A DNA stretch of 64,000 bases, taken from NCBI RefSeq assembly GCF_009861505.1, contig NZ_WTFT01000022.1:80537-144536 (forward strand). Direction: 5' to 3'. The notes beneath the pieces are model-generated. The model did not search any database and was not told the origin of the DNA. It saw nothing but the letters and a program-made list of their open reading frames with translations. This document shows, in pieces, positions 1-6,260 of the stretch; within the stretch, counting starts at the first letter, position 1; every line of letters begins with the position of its first letter. The DNA is from Pseudomonas izuensis. GTDB lineage: Bacteria; Pseudomonadota; Gammaproteobacteria; Pseudomonadales; Pseudomonadaceae. The position numbers were made by a program, and so were the translations under genes.

Positions 1-1735
1 ACGCGCCTTCAGCGGTGAAACCCACGCCGGCGACTTGTTGTGGTGCTATGCCGTTGCGGCGCCACAGTCCCCCGTACTCGCCATCGAGTTGGTGGTAATA
101 CTCGCCGGGTTGGCTGGCCCAAACCCGCATGCCACCTTCCGCCCGGCGGACCTCGATCATGTGCGGGTGACTTGGGTCGCGGCCGATTTTCCAATAGAAG
201 CCATTACCGCCGAGGTACATCAGTTTTCCGCCGCCTTTTCGATAGGCGATCAGCGCTTCCAGCGTGCGGCGTGTGTGATATTCAGGCTGGGTGCCGGTCA
301 GCACGACATCGTAGTGCGCCAGGGCATCCACACCTTTACGGTCGAGGTCCTCATCGGTGATGACATCAAATTCGAAGCCCTTGGCTTTCAACCAGTCCGT
401 CAGGTGTGAGTCCGATGCGAAGCCACGCATACCCGATCCATTCTCGTCGGGGTAGACCAGATAGCCCGGACGCATAGTCAAGATCGGCCGCAGTCGGGAC
501 GAAAGGGTTATCCCCGAGCCATCCGGGTGGCGGTTGTAGTTTGAGTACCCAAAGGCGCCCACCACATCCGGATTATGCGGATAGGCACTCCATTCCCTGA
601 CCCGGTTTTGCAGCGCGCCAGCGAATGTTCCGCGAGCATGGTTCGCGTAGGCCATGTAGGTGAATGTGGGTGCCAGAAAGAGGATTTTGCGGCGGGGCGA
701 GTCACCGCCAGGCAGCACGTAGAAGGGGATGGTGTCGCTGCCAGACGGGTTCTCGATCAGCAGTCCATAGACCCCCGATGGGATGTTCGCCGGCACGCGG
801 ATTGCCAGGGTAGTACTCCACTGGCAGTCGCTCAGATCATCGGCGTGAAAGGCGATGGCTGCGTATTCATCAGGCGCGTTTTTCCAGTCCATGTTGCGCC
901 CGGACCAGGCCGAAGACCGCACGCCACGCGTCGGCATGTTGACCAAGGTGAGATGACGCGAGGGATCAATGTCATTTTCAACCGTTTGCTTGGGCACATC
1001 CTTTGCGAAAGACCAGCGCGCAAGCACCTCAGTGTCAGGTGTCGCGCCCGTCCGCGAGCGGGTCAAGCAGGGCGCTTCGATAGAGCCGTTGAAGCAATCA
1101 ACGGGATGGCCGCGCCAGATTGCGGCGAGACACAGGTGACTGGTGTCCTTGAGGGGGACTTGAAACCCCTCCAGCCGGGTGCTGACTTCGGCGGTTTTTC
1201 GACCACCCACGAGCGTCGAGCGAATGACGACGTCCTGCGGACCGAAGCAGATTTCCAGGTGGCTCCATCGGTTTCTTTCCAGGTGAGTGTCGAGCACTTG
1301 GTGGACGGGCATTCCCAGCCTTTTTATATGCAGCGTTCCTTGGTTGAGCGCTACTGCGAAGCCGTTCGTTCCAGTTTCATCCTGCAGTGAGCAAATCACT
1401 TGGTCGGTGGAACTGACCAGTGTGGGTTTGATGAGCAGCGACAGCGTCAGGTCGTGTGCGTCGCGGAGGGAGGGCAGGGGGCCGATGGCGCAGGAACCGA
1501 GGTAGGTCTTTTGCTCGGACGCGCGATAGCTTTGCTCCAGGCCGAAGTCCACTTCCGCGCTTTTGAGGCCAGGGCCCTGTGGATTGGGATCGCAGCAGTC
1601 CAACCTCACGACTTTGGCGCAGATGTCCCGATCACCTGTCGAGGAAATTTTGAATTCGAGCAGTTCTCCGGGCTGGGCGCTCAACGGCGTTACGTAGCCA
1701 ATCACTGCCGGGAAATCGATATCTGAATGGGCCAT
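1..1735 (-). CDS. N,N-dimethylformamidase large-subunit-like protein (3' end outside window)
   Basis: The frame is open from the ATG at 1735 to the window edge, giving 578 residues with no stop. The protein resembles the N,N-dimethylformamidase beta (large) subunit family, whose founding member hydrolyses dimethylformamide to dimethylamine and formate with a mononuclear iron held by two tyrosines and a glutamate. Residues about 95-225 look like a LamG/concanavalin-type domain. Residues about 345-578 look like the family's Rossmann/amidotransferase-like core, with TYMAYANH (359-366), YLVYPDEN (425-432), HYDVVLTGTQPEYHT (474-488) and GGNGFYWK (509-516). I could not align the iron ligands, so the tyrosines here are only candidates. 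Divergent from the dehydratase gene. A TTGACA/GATATT promoter carries the shared GTATAC palindrome. The substrate is unknown, and no small subunit is visible in the window. Confidence 0.72.
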   Translation of the reverse strand, partial: MAHSDIDFPAVIGYVTPLSAQPGELLEFKISSTGDRDICAKVVRLDCCDPNPQGPGLKSAEVDFGLEQSYRASEQKTYLGSCAIGPLPSLRDAHDLTLSLLIKPTLVSSTDQVICSLQDETGTNGFAVALNQGTLHIKRLGMPVHQVLDTHLERNRWSHLEICFGPQDVVIRSTLVGGRKTAEVSTRLEGFQVPLKDTSHLCLAAIWRGHPVDCFNGSIEAPCLTRSRTGATPDTEVLARWSFAKDVPKQTVENDIDPSRHLTLVNMPTRGVRSSAWSGRNMDWKNAPDEYAAIAFHADDLSDCQWSTTLAIRVPANIPSGVYGLLIENPSGSDTIPFYVLPGGDSPRRKILFLAPTFTYMAYANHARGTFAGALQNRVREWSAYPHNPDVVGAFGYSNYNRHPDGSGITLSSRLRPILTMRPGYLVYPDENGSGMRGFASDSHLTDWLKAKGFEFDVITDEDLDRKGVDALAHYDVVLTGTQPEYHTRRTLEALIAYRKGGGKLMYLGGNGFYWKIGRDPSHPHMIEVRRAEGGMRVWASQPGEYYHQLDGEYGGLWRRNGIAPQQVAGVGFTAEGA

Positions 1736-1760
1736 ACACCTGCTACCTGATGTTTTATAG

Positions 1761-1789
1761 AATATCGTATACCATTTTTCTGCTGTCAA
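1761..1789 (-). promoter_or_regulatory. Promoter and GTATAC operator of the dimethylformamidase-like gene
   Basis: On the minus strand TTGACA (1789-1784) is followed after 17 bases by GATATT (1766-1761), a good sigma-70 pair. The sequence ATATCGTATACCAT (plus strand 1762-1775) fills the spacer and overlaps the -10, as expected for a repressor site. The same word recurs at 1911-1923 and, inverted, at 3047-3057. The pattern ATnGTATACnAT is typical of GntR-type (FadR/VanR subfamily) operators. That family assignment is inference; no GntR gene of this type is in the window. Confidence 0.55.
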
Positions 1790-1895
1790 CGACATCATCG
1801 CGTACGCATCTCGCCGTTCTGTTTCTTCTTTAAATGCACCTGCTTTATTCACCTCCTGGTGTTGCCTCGATGGACAGAGCTGGGTAATTAGACAG

Positions 1896-1923
1896 TTGAC
1901 GCAATTCGTTTATCGTATACCAT
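1896..1923 (+). promoter_or_regulatory. Promoter and GTATAC operator of the dehydratase gene
   Basis: TTGACG (1896-1901) and TACCAT (1918-1923) are spaced by 16 bases. The word TTATCGTATACCATA (1910-1924) covers the -10 and is almost a perfect palindrome around GTATAC. It is the second copy of the operator found in front of the divergent gene at 1762-1775. Confidence 0.5.
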
Positions 1924-1989
1924 ATCTGAAATGGCGGCTAATCCACGCCATTGACCCGCTTTCGCAACCCAGAGATATGGAGACTACGA

Positions 1990-2997
1990 ATGCAGTACGA
2001 ACGATCATTTGCCACTGTGGAGCTGCACACGAGCGGGGAAACATTCCGCCTCGTCACCCAGGGACTACCAAAAGTGCCAGGCGCCACCATTGTCGAGCGC
2101 AGCACCTGGCTGCAACACAACGCCGATCACTACCGGCGTGCACTGATGCTTGAACCTCGCGGCCACAAGGATTTGTATGGTGGTTTCCTCACTGAGCCTG
2201 TGAGTGCAGAAGCCGATTTCGGCGTGATTTTCCTCAATAACATGGGCTACAGCCCTCACTGCGGGCACGGTGTTATCGCGCTGGCAACGGCTGCCGTGGA
2301 GTTGGGCTGGATTGAGCGAAAATCTCCAGAGACCCGCGTAGGCATTGACGCGCCCTGTGGCTTCATCGAGGCGTTTGTCGAATGGGATGGCACCCGGACG
2401 GGCGCGGTACGTTTCGTCAACGTGGCGTCATTCATTTTCGAGCGGGATGTGACGGTGACCACTCCGACTTTCGGCAAGGTCACGGGTGATATCGCCTACG
2501 GTGGCGCGACCTATTTCTATGTCGATGGCCGGCCGCACAATATCGCCATTCGCGAGAAAGACCTGTCGACGATTACCCAGTTCGGCTATGAAATCAAAAC
2601 CGCGATCAATGCCCGCGGTGCTTTTGTCCATCCCGAAATCCCGGAATTCAACGACGTGTACGGCGTCATGGTGTATGGCGATCCGCGTCACGAGGGTTCC
2701 ACCCAGGCCAACTGCTGTGTGTATGCGGACCGGGCGATTGACCGATCCCCGACCGGTTCGGGCACCGCGGGCCGAGTGGCACAACTTTATCTGCGCGGGG
2801 AACTGTCGGCTGCCGATGCGCTGGTCAACGAGTCCATCATCGGCACCGTGTTCAAAGGTCGCGTGCTCAGCGAAACCATGGTCGGCCCGTTGGACGCCGT
2901 CATCCCTGAAGTGAGCGGAAAGGCCCATATCTGTGGCTTCGCCAACTGGATCATCGACGAGACGGATCCACTGACCTACGGTTTTCTAGTCCAGTGA
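1990..2997 (+). CDS. Proline racemase family protein, probable trans-3-hydroxy-L-proline dehydratase
   Basis: The ATG at 1990 has GGAG seven bases upstream and gives 335 residues, normal for the proline racemase superfamily. Proline racemases and 4-hydroxyproline epimerases use two catalytic cysteines. Here the first site is SPHCGHG (Cys91) but the second is SPTGSGTAG, with Thr255 where the second Cys would be. The Cys/Thr pair is the known signature of trans-3-hydroxy-L-proline dehydratases, which form delta1-pyrroline-2-carboxylate. That product is normally reduced to L-proline by a separate reductase, which I do not see. The next genes are an amino acid importer and PutA, which fits a route from hydroxyproline to glutamate. 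A different hydroxylated or N-substituted proline substrate remains possible. Confidence 0.82.
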   Translation: MQYERSFATVELHTSGETFRLVTQGLPKVPGATIVERSTWLQHNADHYRRALMLEPRGHKDLYGGFLTEPVSAEADFGVIFLNNMGYSPHCGHGVIALATAAVELGWIERKSPETRVGIDAPCGFIEAFVEWDGTRTGAVRFVNVASFIFERDVTVTTPTFGKVTGDIAYGGATYFYVDGRPHNIAIREKDLSTITQFGYEIKTAINARGAFVHPEIPEFNDVYGVMVYGDPRHEGSTQANCCVYADRAIDRSPTGSGTAGRVAQLYLRGELSAADALVNESIIGTVFKGRVLSETMVGPLDAVIPEVSGKAHICGFANWIIDETDPLTYGFLVQ

Positions 2998-3046
2998 GAC
3001 CAACAATAACGATCTAAGAGTTGTAATTTTACTGCCCCGATAATAC

Positions 3047-3083
3047 GTATACGATATCCAGGATACGCTAAAATAAGCGTATC
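3047..3083 (+). promoter_or_regulatory. Operator region of the amino acid ABC operon: GTATAC palindrome plus second inverted repeat
   Basis: GTATACGATAT (3047-3057) is the reverse complement of the word seen at 1762 and 1911. Directly after it lies a perfect inverted repeat, GATACGCT (3062-3069) and AGCGTATC (3076-3083), around AAAATA. The second repeat shares ATAC/GTAT ends with the first and could be another operator half-pair or an RNA hairpin in the leader. I could not place a convincing -35/-10 pair. No terminator separates this region from the dehydratase gene, so some readthrough is likely. Confidence 0.5.
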
Positions 3084-3120
3084 TTGTTTCTGAGTTCAGC
3101 CAACAAACGAGGGGAACAAA

Positions 3121-3942
3121 ATGCGCATCAACCAACTTATCCTGGCCGCAGCTTTTGCTGCTTTGGCTACCACCGCCGTTCATGCAGACCAGTTGGACGA
3201 TATCATTTCGTCGGGCAAGCTGCGCTGTGCGGTAGAGCTTGATTTCCCGCCCAACGGTTCCCGTGACAAGGACAACAAGCCGATCGGCTTCGACGTGGAT
3301 TATTGCAACGATATGGCTGCCGCCCTTGGCGTTAAGGCTGAAATCGTCGACACCCCGGATCCGGATCGTATCCCTGCGGTTCTGTCTGGTCGTGCGGATG
3401 TGGGCATCGCCGTGGCTTCTGACACGCTTGAACGTGCAAGAACGATCGGCTTCTCGATTCCCTATTTCGTCTTCAACACGATCATTCTTGCCCGCGAAGA
3501 TTCCGGCATTAAAGGCGCCGAGGACTTCAAGGGACATACAGTGGGCGGCCCGGCAGGGGCCTACGAAACGACCGCTCTGAAAGAGACGGTGCAAAAGATC
3601 AATGATCCGGCAACCAAGATGCTGACCTTCCAGTCCCAGTCGGACAGCTTTCTGGCACTCAGCCAGAAGAAGATCGATGCAACGTACACCACCGCGACGA
3701 TCGCCACCCACGTCATCAAATCGGGGAAATATCCGGGTCTGAAGATCGTCGGTGATGCTCCTGTCGACCCTGACTACTGTGCGTTTCTCGTGCAGCGCCA
3801 GGAACAAGGACTGCTCAACTACGTGAATCTTTTCCTCAACCGCCAGGTTCGCTCCGGTCGATATGCCGAACTCTATGCGAAATGGGTGGGAACAGAAGGC
3901 GGGCCGGCTCCGGATCTGACTGTCAAAGGTACCTATCGTTAA
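3121..3942 (+). CDS. Amino acid ABC transporter, periplasmic binding protein (SBP family 3)
   Basis: The 273-residue protein begins with a classical signal peptide, probably cut after Ala22 (TTAVHA before DQLDD). It then shows the family 3 bacterial binding-protein fold: an opening of the type SGKLRCAVELDFPPNG, GFDVDYCNDMAAALG near residue 55, and the hinge region GRADVGIAVASDT. Family members capture polar amino acids and opines in the periplasm and hand them to a His/Glu-type permease pair. The start has a strong AGGGGAA site. First gene of a four-gene operon. Given its shared operator with the hydroxyproline dehydratase, a proline-like ligand is likely, but the sequence does not prove it. 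Confidence 0.88.
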   Translation: MRINQLILAAAFAALATTAVHADQLDDIISSGKLRCAVELDFPPNGSRDKDNKPIGFDVDYCNDMAAALGVKAEIVDTPDPDRIPAVLSGRADVGIAVASDTLERARTIGFSIPYFVFNTIILAREDSGIKGAEDFKGHTVGGPAGAYETTALKETVQKINDPATKMLTFQSQSDSFLALSQKKIDATYTTATIATHVIKSGKYPGLKIVGDAPVDPDYCAFLVQRQEQGLLNYVNLFLNRQVRSGRYAELYAKWVGTEGGPAPDLTVKGTYR

Positions 3943-4002
3943 GGAAAGCGGGGCATTCGTTCCGGAAAAACAAAAACCTTTCGTTTAAAAAAAGGTAATC
4001 GT

Positions 4003-4665
4003 ATGTCTTATACCTTCCAGTGGCGCCCGGTTCTGGAGTCGCTTCCGGAGATGTTGTCGGGAGCGCTAGTGACCTTGGAGATTGCCACACTGGCGATGGC
4101 AATTGGTACGGTGATAGCCGTCCTGTTGGCGCTTGCTAAAAGATCGGGTAACAAAACCCTTTCGGGTCTGGCCAGCGTGTGGATTGAAACGGCGCGTAAC
4201 ACGCCAGGGCTGTTTCAGATTTACATGGTCTATTTCGGGCTGGGCTCCATTGGAGTTGGTATCGACTCTTACTATGCACTCCTGCTCGGTATCACGTTCA
4301 ACAACGCAGGCTACCTGGCAGAAACTTTCCGGGGCGGCTTCTCCGCTGTTCCGGAAACTCAGGTACGCGCCGCTCGCTCGTTGGGCATGGGGGCGGCCCA
4401 GACGCTATGGCATATCGTGCTTCCGCAGATGTTGCGGGCGGTGTTCCATGCCATGACCAACCAGATGGTCTGGTCAATTCTGATGACTTCCCTCGGTACT
4501 ATCGTTGGTCTGACGAGCGACCTGACAGGTGTTACTCAGCAACTTAATGTCATGACTTATCGGACATTCGAGTACTTCTTCGTCGCGGCTTGCCTGTACT
4601 ACCTGATATCGAAAATATTCACGATTTGCGCGCGGCTATTCGCTTGGCGCCTGTTTCGTTATTGA
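4003..4665 (+). CDS. Amino acid ABC transporter permease (HisM/GlnP family), first subunit
   Basis: A 220-residue inner-membrane protein of the polar amino acid permease family with about five hydrophobic segments. The cytoplasmic coupling loop RAARSLGMGAAQTLWHIVLP near residue 123 is the EAA motif that contacts the ATPase. The ATG at 4003 follows AAGGT at good spacing. It lies 60 bases after the binding protein and 10 bases before the second permease, so the two should form the heterodimeric membrane channel of this importer. Confidence 0.88.
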   Translation: MSYTFQWRPVLESLPEMLSGALVTLEIATLAMAIGTVIAVLLALAKRSGNKTLSGLASVWIETARNTPGLFQIYMVYFGLGSIGVGIDSYYALLLGITFNNAGYLAETFRGGFSAVPETQVRAARSLGMGAAQTLWHIVLPQMLRAVFHAMTNQMVWSILMTSLGTIVGLTSDLTGVTQQLNVMTYRTFEYFFVAACLYYLISKIFTICARLFAWRLFRY

Positions 4666-4675
4666 GAGGTGCGCC

Positions 4676-5329
4676 ATGTTTTTTGAAGGGACATTAGCGT
4701 GGAGCGACATCCTGTTTTTATTGAAGGGTGCTGTTGTCACAATCGCTATTACTTTGGCAGCGGTCGGCATAGGCACTTTGTTCGGCACGTTGTTCGGTCT
4801 GATTAGAGCCGGTGCCGCGTGGTGGATCAGTTCTCCCATTGGCTGGGTTCTGGATATCTTCCGTTCGGTGCCGCTGTTGATTCAATTGGTCATATTCAAT
4901 TCATTCAACAGCATGTTTCGCCTGAACTGGCCAACCTATGTGGTTGCGTGCATTTGCCTCGGCGTTTATGCCGCTGCGCTATGTACCGAGATTGTCAGGA
5001 GCGGGGTGGCGGCAGTCCCGACCACAACGCGCCGCGCCGCTCGATCACTAGGTTTGAGTTGGCGGCAGGAAGTGGTTTCGATCACGTTGCCTATCGCTAC
5101 CAGGATTGTATTCCCGAGTTGGATCGGCTTGGCCCTCGGGATAATGAAAGATACCTCACTTGTTTTGTGGATCGGCATCATTGAACTGTTACGCAGTTCC
5201 CAGATTGTCACAACCCGCGTTCAGGAGCCATTAACGATCCTGGCAGTTACCGGTGTGATCTACTTCTTGATGAGCTTCCCCATTGCGAGACTCGGCGCTC
5301 GGCTTGAGAAAAGGTGGCAAATACAATGA
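4676..5329 (+). CDS. Amino acid ABC transporter permease (HisM/GlnP family), second subunit
   Basis: A 217-residue membrane protein paralogous to its upstream neighbour, with the EAA loop RAARSLGLSWRQEVVSITLP near residue 120. GAGGTGCGCC precedes the ATG. Its TGA overlaps the ATG of the ATPase gene (ATGA at 5326), indicating translational coupling. To the eye it is more AT-rich than the flanking core genes, in line with an acquired module, but I did not compute composition. Confidence 0.88.
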   Translation: MFFEGTLAWSDILFLLKGAVVTIAITLAAVGIGTLFGTLFGLIRAGAAWWISSPIGWVLDIFRSVPLLIQLVIFNSFNSMFRLNWPTYVVACICLGVYAAALCTEIVRSGVAAVPTTTRRAARSLGLSWRQEVVSITLPIATRIVFPSWIGLALGIMKDTSLVLWIGIIELLRSSQIVTTRVQEPLTILAVTGVIYFLMSFPIARLGARLEKRWQIQ

Positions 5330-6048
5330 TTAAAATTGAAGACGTACATAAACACTTTGGTGCCTTGCATGTTCTCAAGGGTGTCAGCCTGAGCGTGAAC
5401 AAGGGCGAAGTGTTATCGATGATCGGTGGTTCGGGTTCCGGCAAGTCGACCATGCTGATGTGTATCAATGGTCTGGAAGATATCCAGCAAGGTCGTATCA
5501 GTGTCGATGGCATTCACGTCCATTCGAAAAAAACAGATCTTAATAAACTTCGGCAAAAGATCGGCATTGTATTTCAGCAATGGAATGCCTTTCCCCATAT
5601 GACAGTTCTCGAGAACGTGATGCTTGCCCCGCGAAAAGTCCTGGGCAAATCGAAGCAGGAGGCCGAGGCGATCGCTGTCGAAAAACTCAGACATGTGGGA
5701 CTGGGTGAGAAGCTGACGACTTTTCCATCGCGTCTGTCGGGCGGGCAACAGCAGCGGATGGCGATCGCACGCGCGCTGGCGATGTCGCCGGACTACATGC
5801 TATTCGATGAGGTGACGTCTGCGCTGGACCCGCAACTCGTTGGTGAGGTGCTGGATACCTTGCGCATGTTGTCCCATGAAGGGATGACCATGATCGTGGT
5901 CACCCATGAAATGCGTTTCGCCCGCGAGGTTTCGGACCGTGTCGCGTTCTTCCATAAAGGGCAGATCCACGAGTTAGGGAGTCCCGAACAGATCTTCGAC
6001 TGTCCGGAAAAAGCTGAAACAGCAAACTTTCTATGCTCGGTACTCTGA
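5326..6048 (+). CDS. Amino acid ABC transporter ATP-binding protein
   Basis: The 240-residue ATPase energises the importer from the cytoplasmic side. Walker A is GGSGSGKST (34-42), the Q-loop glutamine is near 84, the signature LSGGQQQ is at 137-143, Walker B YMLFDE at 157-162 and the H-loop His near 194. I chose the ATG at 5326 because AGGTGG sits nine bases upstream and it overlaps the permease stop. A GTG at 5314 is possible but would destroy that ribosome site. Last gene of the importer operon, followed by a strong stem-loop. Confidence 0.9.
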   Translation: MIKIEDVHKHFGALHVLKGVSLSVNKGEVLSMIGGSGSGKSTMLMCINGLEDIQQGRISVDGIHVHSKKTDLNKLRQKIGIVFQQWNAFPHMTVLENVMLAPRKVLGKSKQEAEAIAVEKLRHVGLGEKLTTFPSRLSGGQQQRMAIARALAMSPDYMLFDEVTSALDPQLVGEVLDTLRMLSHEGMTMIVVTHEMRFAREVSDRVAFFHKGQIHELGSPEQIFDCPEKAETANFLCSVL

Positions 6049-6079
6049 AGATCACGCTCTTGCAATGAGAGCGGCGAAT

Positions 6080-6112
6080 ACCGCGGTTACTGGTTGATGT
6101 AGTAACCGCGGT
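6080..6112 (+). terminator. Perfect 12-bp stem-loop after the importer operon
   Basis: ACCGCGGTTACT (6080-6091) and AGTAACCGCGGT (6101-6112) pair perfectly around a nine-base loop, 32 bases past the ATPase stop. No T-run follows, so it is not a classical intrinsic terminator. It may be a weak or factor-assisted terminator, or an RNA stability element. Confidence 0.4.
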
Positions 6113-6142
6113 TGTGGCGCGCATAGCGTCATTTTACCTGGT

Positions 6143-6176
6143 GGCAACCATTGTCTTTTAGCACGCCGAAGTTGCC
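6143..6176 (+). promoter_or_regulatory. Candidate PutA autoregulatory boxes
   Basis: GGCAAC (6143-6148) and GTTGCC (6171-6176) form an inverted pair inside CCTGGTGGCAAC..GTTGCCAGG, 85-118 bases before putA. Established work on Escherichia coli PutA gives GTTGCA as its binding word, and this PutA keeps the ribbon-helix-helix domain. The match is five of six bases per half, so this is only a candidate. Confidence 0.35.
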
Positions 6177-6260
6177 AGGAATGTCGCATTTACGCGTCTT
6201 CAATTCGGTCCATGACCGCTCCATTTTCCTTTTAACGGTTTCCTTGGCTGGGCTCTAATA

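Noticed and set aside
575..1390. Plus-strand open frame of 271 codons near the left edge
   Set aside because: It lies opposite the dimethylformamidase-like gene, which gives a coherent 578-residue protein with recognisable motifs.
5314..5325. GTG at 5314 as the start of the importer ATPase
   Set aside because: It lies inside the ribosome binding site of the ATG at 5326, which also overlaps the upstream stop codon as ATGA.
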